The notes below the pieces were generated by a model, which searched no databases, had not been told where the DNA came from, and saw only the letters and a list, made by a program, of their open reading frames with translations. The position numbers and the translations under genes were made by a program. Below are positions 8,905 through 16,187 of a stretch of 39,685 nt of DNA, piece after piece. The stretch covers positions 2,501-42,185 of the forward strand of contig JABDLC010000014.1 of NCBI GenBank assembly GCA_013001905.1, written 5' to 3'. The DNA is from Gammaproteobacteria bacterium (GTDB lineage Bacteria; Pseudomonadota; Gammaproteobacteria; Steroidobacterales; GCA-2729495). Position 1 is the stretch's first letter. Each line of letters starts with the position of its first letter.

Positions 8905-8949
8905 GTCACCAACTGCTGTCTCATTACCACGATCACATCATTCCTGTTT

Positions 8950-9927
8950 ATGAAGCGGAGCCTCCTCCTGTTGTTGTTGCTGAGCGCTAGCGTGCTTGCG
9001 CTGGCTGTGGGTCTGGCTACCGGTAGCAGCGGCTTCGAACCCGTGGCCGTCTGGCAAAGCCTCGCCGGCGACAGCAACCCGATGCTGCGCGATATCGTGC
9101 TGGAACTGCGCCTCCCGCGCGTCAGCGCCGCCTTCGGCACGGGTGCAGCGCTCGCGCTGGCGGGCGCAATGATGCAGGTACTGCTGCGTAATCCGCTCGC
9201 GGACCCGTATGTGCTCGGCACCTCAGGCGGGGCCGCGGTCGGCGCCATGCTGGCGTTGCTCGGGGGCGCCGGGCTACTGGTGGTCAACGGCGCCGCGCTG
9301 GCCGGTGCGCTGCTCAGCACGCTGGTGGTGTTCGCGCTGGCCCAGACCGGCAGTAACCGCTCACCGGGCCGGCTGCTGTTGACGGGTGTGGTGATTGCGG
9401 CCGGCTGGGGCGCGTTGATTACGCTGCTGCTCGCAACGGCACCCGATTCAAGCCTGCGATCCATGCTGTTCTGGCTGATGGGCGATTTCTCGTATGCCGC
9501 GAGCCCCTGGCCATCGCTGTTGCTTGCAGCCGTTGCCGGCGCTGCCGGTTATCTGCTGGCGCCTGCGCTGAATGTACTTGCCACGGGCGACCGGCAAGCA
9601 GCGTTGCTGGGTGTGGCTGTCGGTCCGGCGCGCGGCGCACTGTATGTCGGCAGCTCCCTGTTGACGGCCGTCGCCGTGACGACTGCGGGCACCGTCGGCT
9701 TTGTCGGCCTGGTGGTGCCGCACCTGGTGCGCCTGCTTGGTGACTCGGACCACCGCACGGTGATGCCGGCGGTCGTGCTCGCAGGCGGCAGTCTGGTGGT
9801 GATCGCCGATACACTGGCGCGCTCAGTACTCGCGCCGCGACAACTGCCCGTCGGCGCGATTACCGCCATGATCGGCGTACCGATATTTCTGTTGTTGCTA
9901 CGCCGGCTAAACGGTCAACTGCGCTGA
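8950..9927 (+). CDS. btuC: Vitamin B12 ABC transporter permease (FecCD/BtuC family)
   Basis: Inner-membrane permease of 325 residues with about ten hydrophobic helices. Family motifs include LRLPRVSAAFGTGAALALAG, MMQVLLRNPLADPYVLGTSG, and the cytoplasmic coupling region GTVGFVGLVVPHLVRLLGDSDHR, which contacts the ATPase. The C-terminus LPVGAITAMIGVPIFLLLLRR is typical. The substrate could in principle be a siderophore or haem. B12 is inferred from btuD and an adenosyltransferase downstream on the same strand and btuF close by. ATG 8950 is the first sensible start; the long upstream extension of the frame is antisense to rppH. No clear ribosome site is visible. The gene is separated from btuD by tyrA, pdxH and an RNA locus. 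Confidence 0.85.
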   Translation: MKRSLLLLLLLSASVLALAVGLATGSSGFEPVAVWQSLAGDSNPMLRDIVLELRLPRVSAAFGTGAALALAGAMMQVLLRNPLADPYVLGTSGGAAVGAMLALLGGAGLLVVNGAALAGALLSTLVVFALAQTGSNRSPGRLLLTGVVIAAGWGALITLLLATAPDSSLRSMLFWLMGDFSYAASPWPSLLLAAVAGAAGYLLAPALNVLATGDRQAALLGVAVGPARGALYVGSSLLTAVAVTTAGTVGFVGLVVPHLVRLLGDSDHRTVMPAVVLAGGSLVVIADTLARSVLAPRQLPVGAITAMIGVPIFLLLLRRLNGQLR

Positions 9928-9930
9928 AGC

Positions 9931-9946
9931 AACGCCGGACGGCGTT
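9931..9946. terminator. Bidirectional terminator between btuC and tyrA
   Basis: AACGCC (9931-9936), loop GGAC, GGCGTT (9941-9946), followed by TTGTT on the plus strand. This 6 bp perfect stem lies exactly between the two convergent stop codons (9927 and 9950). Confidence 0.6.
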
Positions 9947-9949
9947 TGT

Positions 9950-11038
9950 TCAACCGCGGCTCGCGAGGTACTTGCGGCCGTCTTCCATCAGCTTAACGAA
10001 CGCCGCTTCATCCTGATCGCGCACCGTTGCCGCGATGGTTTCCACCGCATCCCGCAGTGCATTCAGCGGCTCAAGCCCGTATTCATTCAATGACTGAATC
10101 TCGTAATAGAGTTGCGGGTTTTCGCTGGCCACCCGCGCTGCGACGTCCAGCTGCGAATCAAAGGTCGTGCTGGAGATATCTGCCAGACGCGGCACTGTCT
10201 CGCCGCTGCTTGCCAGCACGCTGAAGAACGCGATGTTGAGCGCGTGGGACAACCCCAGAACGTAGGCGATTAGCCGGTCATGCTCGTCGAGCTGCATGTC
10301 GGTTTGCTTTGCCATCGTCGGGCTGAATAACGCCTGCGCTGCCTGCTTGGCATCGGCCGACCCCGCATCGAGAAAAATCACATGCTTGTCCGACAGCAAT
10401 TCAGTATCGGGGCCGAACATCGGGTGTACCGACGTTACCTGCGCGCCACTGGCCGCCAGTTTGCGCAATGCCGGAATCAACGGCGTCTTTAATGACCCGA
10501 CATCGAAAATCAGGCCGGCATGACCGCGCTCCGCCATGGCCGACAAAATCATCGCGGTTTCCTGCAACGGCGCCGCGACCACCGTGACCGCGAAATCATC
10601 ACCGGCTATCGCCCAGTCGTCAACGCAGCGAAATTCCTCCGGTTGGTTGTACGGGTCCGCAACCGTAACGTCGAAACCCTGGGAGGCCAGAAAATCGGCG
10701 AACCAGCGACCCATCTTGCCGCCGCCACCGATAACCAGCGCCGGCTGCCCACTGCCTTTCCCTTCAGCCGACACCCGTGCACGTTCCTGACGCGTCAGCG
10801 AGGTATGGATCAGGAGTCGCATGACCTCCGCTGCAATGTCAGGCTGCACACCCAATTCACGGGCATTCTGCCGCGCACCCTCAAGCACCTGCTTCTCGCG
10901 CTCATAGTCACGGGTTGCCCGACTGCTCGACCGCTTGAACTCGCCGACCTGCTCAACCACAGCCTGACGCTCGGCAATCAGCTCGATCAGCTGCCGATCC
11001 AGTTCGTTCAGGCGTTGTCGCAGTTCGTTGAGATTCAC
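9950..11038 (-). CDS. tyrA: Chorismate mutase / prephenate dehydrogenase (T-protein)
   Basis: Bifunctional enzyme of tyrosine synthesis converting chorismate to prephenate and then to 4-hydroxyphenylpyruvate. About residues 1-90 form an AroQ chorismate mutase domain (LNELRQRLNELDRQLIELIAERQAV, with VGEFKRSSS). About residue 100 onwards is a Rossmann dehydrogenase (ALVIGGGGKMGRWFADFLAS), with SVHPMFGPD and the catalytic-type GLSHALNIAFFSVL. The 362-residue length fits enteric-type TyrA. GTG at 11036-11038 is chosen because homology begins there; an ATG at 11131 would add residues without family similarity and overlap pdxH. A minus-strand promoter, TTGCGA (11096-11091) with 17 bp to TAAAAC (11073-11068), supports this. 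Confidence 0.93.
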   Translation of the reverse strand: MNLNELRQRLNELDRQLIELIAERQAVVEQVGEFKRSSSRATRDYEREKQVLEGARQNARELGVQPDIAAEVMRLLIHTSLTRQERARVSAEGKGSGQPALVIGGGGKMGRWFADFLASQGFDVTVADPYNQPEEFRCVDDWAIAGDDFAVTVVAAPLQETAMILSAMAERGHAGLIFDVGSLKTPLIPALRKLAASGAQVTSVHPMFGPDTELLSDKHVIFLDAGSADAKQAAQALFSPTMAKQTDMQLDEHDRLIAYVLGLSHALNIAFFSVLASSGETVPRLADISSTTFDSQLDVAARVASENPQLYYEIQSLNEYGLEPLNALRDAVETIAATVRDQDEAAFVKLMEDGRKYLASRG

Positions 11039-11067
11039 AGTCTTGTTCGCGGCAGGAAACAACCGGT

Positions 11068-11107
11068 GTTTTACAGAGTACACCCCCGGGTCGCAAGCAC
11101 CTACAAT
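11068..11107. promoter_or_regulatory. Divergent promoter region of tyrA and pdxH
   Basis: On the minus strand TTGCGA and TAAAAC, 17 bp apart, fit a tyrA promoter. On the plus strand TACAAT (11102-11107) fits a pdxH -10. Its predicted transcription start falls on or next to the pdxH ATG at 11114. No good plus-strand -35 is seen. Confidence 0.4.
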
Positions 11108-11113
11108 GCGCAA

Positions 11114-11758
11114 ATGGAATCGCTGCCACAACCGTTGCCGGATGACCCGATGGAACTCGTCAGCGCCTGGCTGGACGAGGCTCGCTCAGACACCGGCTTT
11201 CTCAACCCTGACGCCATGGCGCTGGCAACGGTTTGTAAAGACGGCACACCCGCGAATCGCGTGGTGCTGTGCAAGCAGATAGTCAATGACCCCGGGTACG
11301 TCGTGTTTTACACCAACTACGAGTCCGCAAAGGGCGTGCAGCTGGCGGTCCACAAGTCTGTCGCCGCGGTATTCCACTGGGATCAGCTCAACCGGCAGGT
11401 GCGTCTGGAAGGCACGGTTCTGAAGTCACCGCCGGAAGAGAGCGACGCCTACTTTGCCAGCCGCGACAGAGACAGTCAGATTGGCGCCTGGGCCAGCGCC
11501 CAGAGCCAGCCACTCGAAGAACGCTCGCAATTGATGCGCGCCATGCAGGCCATCGAACTGCGATTTCCTCCCGGCGAAACCGTGCCACGACCACCCCACT
11601 GGGGGGGCTATCGTATCTGGCTGACGGCGGTCGAATTGTGGGCGCGCGGCAAATCCAGGCTGCACGACAGAGGTCGCTGGGAGCGTGATCTCGGCGATCT
11701 TCTGAACGGCTGCAGCTACGTACCGACGCCCTGGGAACAGCGCCGCCTTCAGCCCTGA
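11114..11758 (+). CDS. pdxH: Pyridoxamine 5'-phosphate oxidase
   Basis: FMN enzyme that oxidises PNP or PMP to PLP, the last step of B6 synthesis. The 214 residues show MALATVCKDGTPANRVVLCK, VVFYTNYESAKGVQL, AAVFHWDQLNRQVRLEG (FMN and substrate binding), ASRDRDSQIGAWASAQSQ, RPPHWGGYRIW and LWARGKSRLHDRGRW. The usual C-terminal RLAP reads RLQP. The segment before it (about 20 residues, LGDLLNGCSYVPTPWEQ) is longer than the E. coli equivalent. ATG 11114 fits the family start; the frame is open further upstream but antisense to tyrA. No ribosome site precedes it, and the -10 lies only 6 nt upstream. YggS, encoded further along, also works in PLP balance. Confidence 0.93.
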   Translation: MESLPQPLPDDPMELVSAWLDEARSDTGFLNPDAMALATVCKDGTPANRVVLCKQIVNDPGYVVFYTNYESAKGVQLAVHKSVAAVFHWDQLNRQVRLEGTVLKSPPEESDAYFASRDRDSQIGAWASAQSQPLEERSQLMRAMQAIELRFPPGETVPRPPHWGGYRIWLTAVELWARGKSRLHDRGRWERDLGDLLNGCSYVPTPWEQRRLQP

Positions 11759-12087
11759 GGCACGACGGGAATAGCGGGGGCAGCTCCTGTCGATATTATT
11801 TACATCGCCACGGCCACTCAGGGCTTAATGACAAGATATACACGACTTTTCCACATGGCACGGAAAGGCTGACGGACCCCCATTCCGGGCGAGCAGTAGC
11901 GACATCGCCTGATGTGGCCATCATAAGCCGCTGAGTTCACTTCGGGAAAACGGCTGCGGGCCTCGCGTTGCGGCGCATCGCGGTAACTACAAATGTGTCG
12001 ACTTTTCTTACAATGCGGCCAGAAGTGCTCGTCTGCGCTGCAACAAGAATAAAATAAACCATTGCTTTATATAGTTTTTCCGGAAAC
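11759..12087. other. Non-coding region upstream of the sigma-54 promoter
   Basis: There is no credible gene on either strand in these 329 bp. The last 50 bp are A+T-rich (AACAAGAATAAAATAAACC around 12040-12060). A small dyad ACATC-GCCT-GATGT (11902-11915) lies about 200 bp before the predicted RNA start. That is a reasonable distance for an enhancer-binding activator site. No terminator was recognised after pdxH. Confidence 0.4.
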
Positions 12088-12103
12088 TGGCACGGGAATT
12101 GCT
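12088..12103 (+). promoter_or_regulatory. Sigma-54 (RpoN) promoter
   Basis: TGGCACGGGAATTGCT matches the -24/-12 consensus TGGCACG-N4-TTGCW at every fixed position, with exactly 10 bp between GG and GC. It points right, towards an A-rich untranslated transcript, and predicts a start at about 12114. Such promoters need an NtrC-type activator, and none is encoded in this window. Confidence 0.85.
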
Positions 12104-12113
12104 TTTATATACA

Positions 12114-12333
12114 TGCGCACAAAAAAGGTTTCTGTGACGCCAGACAATTTCGACGACTGAAACTCAGACATCGAAGCCAGAAGTTAAGGACAAGAAGAAG
12201 AAAAACCAACAACAATAAGAAGCTCCTTTACTACAACAATAAAAATCCACCACCGTCTGGTGCATTAGCAGAAACCCAATTCGCGACAACAACAATAACC
12301 CGTACACCCCGGTCACCCACCGGGGTTTTTTTT
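12114..12333 (+). ncRNA. Candidate sigma-54-dependent Hfq/Crc decoy RNA (CrcZ/CrcY-like)
   Basis: About 220 nt between a full sigma-54 promoter and a strong intrinsic terminator, without a plus-strand open frame or ribosome site. It has four A-rich AAN-type repeats in predicted single-stranded stretches: 12192-12205 (AAGAAGAAGAAAAA), 12208-12221 (AACAACAATAAGAA), 12235-12245 (AACAATAAAAA) and 12288-12298 (AACAACAATAA). Three of the four contain the AAYAAYAA form of the Pseudomonas catabolite-activity motif bound by Hfq with Crc. Small hairpins separate them: TTCGA/TCGAA near the 5' end and CACCA/TGGTG at 12248-12262. Pseudomonas CrcZ has the same architecture (RpoN promoter, several CA motifs, terminator). 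The similarity is architectural: I have no sequence alignment, and no cbrAB genes are adjacent. An RNA gene is likely, while the decoy role is inferred. Confidence 0.7.
12307..12333 (+). terminator. Rho-independent terminator of the RNA gene
   Basis: CCCCGG (12307-12312), loop TCACCCA, CCGGGG (12320-12325) and eight T (12326-12333). It extends to 7 bp with the flanking A-T pair. This is the best intrinsic terminator in the window. Confidence 0.9.
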
Positions 12334-12387
12334 GCCTTGCTGAAACTGCAGCGCACTGCTGTACTGCCCACCGGGGTTTTTTTTGCC
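12316..12387 (+). repeat. 21 bp direct repeat of the terminator's right half (period 51 bp)
   Basis: The 21 bases at 12316-12336 (loop end, CCGGGG, eight T, GCC) recur exactly at 12367-12387, in the leader of btuD. The second copy lacks the CCCCGG left arm, so it cannot form the same hairpin alone. It could only pair with the arm of the first copy in a read-through RNA. Confidence 0.85.
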
Positions 12388-12413
12388 CAAAATAAACTAA
12401 AGTGCGATTGCTC

Positions 12414-13187
12414 ATGACGAAGGCGCATCTGCAAACCACCGGGCTCGATATCAGGGTCGCCGGCCGCACGCTGGTCCACCAGCTTGAACTCGAGATCTCG
12501 GGCGGATCCTTCGTGTGCGTGCTTGGCACCAACGGCGCCGGTAAGACACTCACGCTGCATACGCTGGCGGGGCTGCGCGATGCGCCGGGTGAGATCTACC
12601 TGAACGGCGACAATGTAGCGGACCTGTCACGGCTGAACATTGCGCGACGCTTAGGGCTGCTGCTGCAGATTCATGAAGATGCCTTTCCGGTGTCGGTGAT
12701 GGACAGCACGCTGCTCGGCCGCTTTCCGCATCTCGGGCTCATGCAATGGCCCGGTCGTGATGACCGAGAAGCGGTCCGCGACGCATTGCGCCGCTGCGAC
12801 CTGTCCGGGTTTGAAGACCGCCTGCTCGCGACGCTGTCCGGTGGTGAACGCGAGCGCGTCGCACTCGCAACGCTCATGGCGCAAGACCCGGACATCTGGC
12901 TGCTCGACGAGCCGATGAATCATCTGGATCCACATCATCAGATCGCGGTGCTGGAAGAACTCGCAGCCGTTGCCGCAGCGGGCCGGCTGGTGATCAGCAC
13001 GGTGCACAATCCGGCGCTGGCGATGCGCTATGCTGATCACGCACTATTGCTATACGGCGACGGGAACTGGGAATACGGGCCGACAGGCGACATGCTGGAG
13101 CCGGAACGGCTGGAACGTATGTACCGTACGCCCTTCAATTACTACACTGCAGAGAACGATGCACGCACCGTGCTGCTGCCCTCCTGA
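12414..13187 (+). CDS. btuD: Vitamin B12 ABC transporter ATP-binding protein
   Basis: Cytoplasmic ATPase of 257 residues partnering BtuC. It shows Walker A GTNGAGKT (residues 38-45), Q-loop LLLQIHEDAFPVSV, ABC signature LSGGERERVALA (141-152), Walker B IWLLDEPMNHLD with catalytic E166, and the switch histidine in STVHNPALAMRYADH. FecE/BtuD-type iron or B12 importers look like this. The C-terminus ends in about 30 less conserved residues. ATG 12414 is preferred over GTG 12402; neither has a good ribosome site. A strong terminator lies 80 bp upstream, so the gene needs its own promoter. TTGCTG (12337-12342) with 17 bp to TGTACT (12360-12365) is a weak candidate. It is followed by an adenosyltransferase gene after 17 nt. 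Confidence 0.85.
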   Translation: MTKAHLQTTGLDIRVAGRTLVHQLELEISGGSFVCVLGTNGAGKTLTLHTLAGLRDAPGEIYLNGDNVADLSRLNIARRLGLLLQIHEDAFPVSVMDSTLLGRFPHLGLMQWPGRDDREAVRDALRRCDLSGFEDRLLATLSGGERERVALATLMAQDPDIWLLDEPMNHLDPHHQIAVLEELAAVAAAGRLVISTVHNPALAMRYADHALLLYGDGNWEYGPTGDMLEPERLERMYRTPFNYYTAENDARTVLLPS

Positions 13188-13204
13188 CAGAAGAGATACC
13201 TCAC

Positions 13205-13759
13205 GTGGGAAACCGACTCAGCAAGATTTATACGCGTACCGGTGACGACGGCACAACGGGCCTCGGCGACGGCAGTCGTGCGCCCAAAGATCACGTGCGC
13301 GTCGAGGCTTACGGCACGATTGACGAGTTAAACAGTGCCATCGGGGTGCTCATTGCCTGTGATATCGAAGAGGCTATCGCAGAGCTGCTGACAGACCTGC
13401 AGCACCGGCTCTTTGATCTCGGCGGCGAGCTGTGCATCCCGGGATCAGTGGCGATCACCGCTGAGCATGTAGCCGAGGTCGAAGCGCAGCTCGACGACTA
13501 CAACGCAGATCTGCCCCCGCTGAAAGACTTTATTTTGCCGGGCGGCACACCGGCGGGCGCGGCATGTCATATGGCGAGGGCAATCTGCCGACGGGCTGAA
13601 CGGCGACTTTGCACCCTCGCCGATGCGGAAGACATCAATCCGCAGGCGGTTCATTTCGTTAACCGCGTATCAGACCTGCTGTTTGTGCTCGCCCGTGTGA
13701 TCAATAATTCTGCCGGCGACAACGAGATACTCTGGAACAGCGATCGGCTAAACCGGTAG
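13205..13759 (+). CDS. pduO: Cob(I)alamin adenosyltransferase, PduO type
   Basis: Transfers the adenosyl group of ATP to cob(I)alamin, making coenzyme B12. The 184-residue protein has the PduO/MMAB signatures: N-terminal KIYTRTGDDGTTGLGDGSR (ATP binding), EAYGTIDELNSAIG, LPGGTPAGAACHMARAICRR, and VNRVSDLLFVLARVIN near the C-terminus. It is unrelated in sequence to the CobA/BtuR type. The start is GTG 13205 with AGAGA about 8 nt upstream. It follows btuD with a short gap and is probably co-transcribed, so imported corrinoid can be adenosylated at once. It converges on btuF, whose stop is 36 bp away. Confidence 0.93.
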   Translation: MGNRLSKIYTRTGDDGTTGLGDGSRAPKDHVRVEAYGTIDELNSAIGVLIACDIEEAIAELLTDLQHRLFDLGGELCIPGSVAITAEHVAEVEAQLDDYNADLPPLKDFILPGGTPAGAACHMARAICRRAERRLCTLADAEDINPQAVHFVNRVSDLLFVLARVINNSAGDNEILWNSDRLNR

Positions 13760-13794
13760 CTGACAAAGCTATCGCCGGCTATTGCCAACTATTG

Positions 13795-14685
13795 TTAATG
13801 GTCACTTGCGAGCGTGTGGCCAGACTGTCCGCGAGCCTCTTCGAGCACTGCACAAATTTGCGCTGCGCCCGCCAGCAGCCGCGGCGTCGCCCGGTTCACG
13901 AAATCAGGATTAACGCTGTACATCGCGCCGGAGGCAACCGCCTGTACCGAGTCCCACGGTTGCCACGGCTGGCGCCACTCGCTGTTTTTGGTGCCGGCAA
14001 TGATGACCTGCGGATTACGCCGTAACACAGACTCAAAACTGACTGCCGGCGCAACACCGGGTGTCGCAGCAAACACATTGTCACCGCCGCAAATAGTGAG
14101 CACTTCGCTGATGACGTGCTCACCGCTGACGGTAAACCAGGGGTTAGCGCTGATCTGATAAAAAACAGACAGCCGGTCGCGATCCATGTATCGCTCGCGC
14201 AGCGCAGCGATGCCCTCTCGCAACTCCGCGGCGGCGGCCGCAGCATCCTTACGGGTGCCGGCAAGCTCGCCGATCCGCTCCAGCTCCAGCGGAATTTCAT
14301 CCAGCCGACGCGCCTCGAACGCAACCACCCGAAAGCCGAGTGATATCAGCTTATCGACCGTTGATTGCGGCGTGCCTGATTCCCAGGTCATCACCACATC
14401 AGGCTGCAACCGCCGCAAAGTCTCATAGTCGACCCGGAAGGCATCGCCAACGCGCGGCAATTCCAGTACCGCGGCCGGGAAATCACTGTGTGACACCACA
14501 CCGACCAGCTGTTCACCTGCACCGGCGGCGAACACGAGCTCGGCGAGATTGGGCGCCAGCGCAACCAGTCGCGGTGAATCGGATTCAGCAACGGCGTGGG
14601 TGTCGCCGGTTGGCAATAACAGCGATATCAGCAGCAGCGCCGGCATTGCACGCGAGCACACCTGGCGAATCCGATACGGGTACAT
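13795..14685 (-). CDS. btuF: Periplasmic vitamin B12-binding protein
   Basis: Solute-binding component of the B12 importer, 296 residues with a signal peptide (about MPALLLISLLLPTGDTHAVA, residues 14-33). The mature part reads RLVALAPNLAELVFAAGAGEQLVGVVSHSDFP, then DYETLRRLQPDVVMTW and PQVIIAGTKN, as in BtuF/FecB type class III binding proteins joined by one long helix. ATG 14685 is used; ATG 14646 would give a shorter signal peptide. It lies 7 nt downstream of ampE on the same strand, so it is probably transcribed with ampD-ampE rather than with btuC or btuD. Ligand identity rests on its neighbours. Confidence 0.82.
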   Translation of the reverse strand: MYPYRIRQVCSRAMPALLLISLLLPTGDTHAVAESDSPRLVALAPNLAELVFAAGAGEQLVGVVSHSDFPAAVLELPRVGDAFRVDYETLRRLQPDVVMTWESGTPQSTVDKLISLGFRVVAFEARRLDEIPLELERIGELAGTRKDAAAAAAELREGIAALRERYMDRDRLSVFYQISANPWFTVSGEHVISEVLTICGGDNVFAATPGVAPAVSFESVLRRNPQVIIAGTKNSEWRQPWQPWDSVQAVASGAMYSVNPDFVNRATPRLLAGAAQICAVLEEARGQSGHTLASDH

Positions 14686-14692
14686 CCGCGTC

Positions 14693-15574
14693 TCAGCCGA
14701 TCCAGTCGTACAGTGTGAGCAGCGCGAGCGCGGGACACCAGATCATCCACAGAGTGCGCGTCACCAGGCTGACCGCAACGCGCGCGCGGCCGCTAACCCC
14801 GCTCTGCTCACGGTGGGATGCGGCAGCGCTGCCGACCGCCCCCAACAGCAGGTCATCGTCGCCGGGAAACACTTTGTCAGCCGGCGGCCGGTAGCTACGC
14901 CAGGCCGGCATCGCGGTGTCGTAATTACCTGCCAGCGTGTAGCCAACCAGCAGGAGTCGCGCGGGAATCCAGGCAAGCAGATAGTGCAGCTGCAGAATCG
15001 CCTGCAGGTAGGCCGGCGCATCCGCCAGTGCAACGATACCGGTGCGATGAATCGCCCTGCGGCGCAAAAGATCGAGTACGCGGAACACCCACGCGCCGGT
15101 CGCGCCGAGCACGACAAACCAGAACACAACGCCGAAAATGCGATTGTTGGCCTGCGCGTAGACTGCGCCCTCAATGTCCGGCGTTTCGCCCGGCTCCGGT
15201 TCACGCTCCAGCAGCTGGGTCGCCAGTTCTGCGATTTCCTCCCGATCATCGGCTTCGATCGCCGCCCGGTAGTCATCCACTTCTTCGACAAGGTCGCGTG
15301 GCCCGAGGCAAAACAGCAATACGACAACGGAAAACACGAACACCGGGACGTAAACCAGGCGGTCAGCAAGTGCCAACTCGGCAGCCGCCACCGGTGCCGT
15401 AAGCAGGATGACGAGCAACACTGTCACAACCACGGAGCCGGCGCGCCCGAGCTTATCAAGCCGTGCGAACACAGCATCGAACAGCGGGTTCAGCCAGTTA
15501 AATTCCCGCAGGTGAAACAGATGCGTCAGCAAACGTTCGACCGCGAGACCGATCATCAATGCCAGAAAATTCAT
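14693..15574 (-). CDS. ampE: AmpE-like inner-membrane protein
   Basis: 293 residues, polytopic, starting MNFLALMIGLAVERLLTHL. Hydrophobic helices are near residues 45-62, 70-90, 155-175 and 270-290, with an acidic soluble insertion (LVEEVDDYRAAIEADDREEI) between them. The motif LYAQANNRIFGVVFW appears here as VYAQANNRIFGVVFW. AmpE shares distant ancestry with CobD/CbiB, but the ampD gene 3 nt upstream settles the call. AmpE is described as a membrane signal partner of AmpD in beta-lactamase regulation; its biochemical action is poorly known. No ampR or ampC is in the window. Confidence 0.85.
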   Translation of the reverse strand: MNFLALMIGLAVERLLTHLFHLREFNWLNPLFDAVFARLDKLGRAGSVVVTVLLVILLTAPVAAAELALADRLVYVPVFVFSVVVLLFCLGPRDLVEEVDDYRAAIEADDREEIAELATQLLEREPEPGETPDIEGAVYAQANNRIFGVVFWFVVLGATGAWVFRVLDLLRRRAIHRTGIVALADAPAYLQAILQLHYLLAWIPARLLLVGYTLAGNYDTAMPAWRSYRPPADKVFPGDDDLLLGAVGSAAASHREQSGVSGRARVAVSLVTRTLWMIWCPALALLTLYDWIG

Positions 15575-15577
15575 AGT

Positions 15578-16132
15578 TCAGCCATTTACCAGGGTACGCA
15601 GTCGCTGCCAGTCAAACGCCGGGCCCGGATCGGTCTTGCGACCGGGTGCGACATCACTGTGCCCGACAATATCGGCGTTGGCCAGCGTGGGCTGTGCCGC
15701 ACGTAAGGCCTCAATCAGCGCCGCCAGAGCAGCATACTGCGCGGCATCGTAGGGCACCTCATCGGCGCCTTCCAGCTCTATACCGACAGAGAAATCGTTA
15801 CAACGCTCCCGCCCGGCGTGACATGACTCGCCTGCATGCCATGCACGCTGCGTTACCGGCACGTATTGAACCAGCTCGCCATCACGCCGTATCAAAAAAT
15901 GCGCCGATACCTGCATATCCGCAATCTCGGCAAAATAGGGGTCGTCCGCAACATCAAGCCGGTTGCAAAAAAACTCATCAATACGCGATCCGCCGAACTT
16001 GCCCGGCGGCAGCGAAATGTTATGAATAATGATGAGTTCCGGCACCATGCCAGCCGGTCGCGCATCGCAATTGGGCGAGGCGCACTGACGGGCGCCGTCG
16101 GCCAGACCGGTATGCGGGTCAATTCGGTACAT
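15578..16132 (-). CDS. ampD: 1,6-anhydro-N-acetylmuramyl-L-alanine amidase
   Basis: Cytoplasmic zinc amidase that releases the peptide from anhydro-muropeptides in wall recycling; its loss derepresses AmpC beta-lactamase in species with AmpR. The 184 residues match AmpD: LIIIHNISLPPGKFGG (zinc H37), VSAHFLIRRDGELVQYVP, AWHAGES, NDFSVGIELEG and GHSDVAPGRKTDPGPAFDW (zinc H158 and D168, with K166). ATG 16132 (MYRIDPHTG) fits the family start. It is divergent from rsmE across 55 bp. AnmK, coded elsewhere in the window, works on the sugar released by the same pathway. Confidence 0.95.
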   Translation of the reverse strand: MYRIDPHTGLADGARQCASPNCDARPAGMVPELIIIHNISLPPGKFGGSRIDEFFCNRLDVADDPYFAEIADMQVSAHFLIRRDGELVQYVPVTQRAWHAGESCHAGRERCNDFSVGIELEGADEVPYDAAQYAALAALIEALRAAQPTLANADIVGHSDVAPGRKTDPGPAFDWQRLRTLVNG

Positions 16133-16187
16133 GGGCCTATTCTGCCAGACATTGTCAGGCGCACGACCATGTTGCACGATGCCGGTT

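Noticed and set aside
8854-8949. Cobalamin riboswitch before btuC
   Set aside because: The gap is only 96 bp and contains no B12-box-like core; known B12 riboswitches need about 200 nt.
11856-11870. Second sigma-54-like sequence (TGGCACG, then GC)
   Set aside because: GG and GC are separated by 9 bp rather than 10, and the -12 half reads GGCT; not a valid RpoN promoter.
12192-12298. RsmY/RsmZ-type CsrA-sequestering RNA
   Set aside because: The exposed motifs are AAN repeats; there is no series of GGA hairpin loops.
12164-12553. Minus-strand frame rich in F, C and S across the RNA gene and the btuD start
   Set aside because: Its odd composition is the complement of the A-rich motifs and T-tracts; it has no domain and overlaps btuD.
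14693-15574. CobD/CbiB cobalamin biosynthesis protein
   Set aside because: It is distantly related and near B12 genes, but its immediate partner is ampD and its length and motifs fit AmpE.
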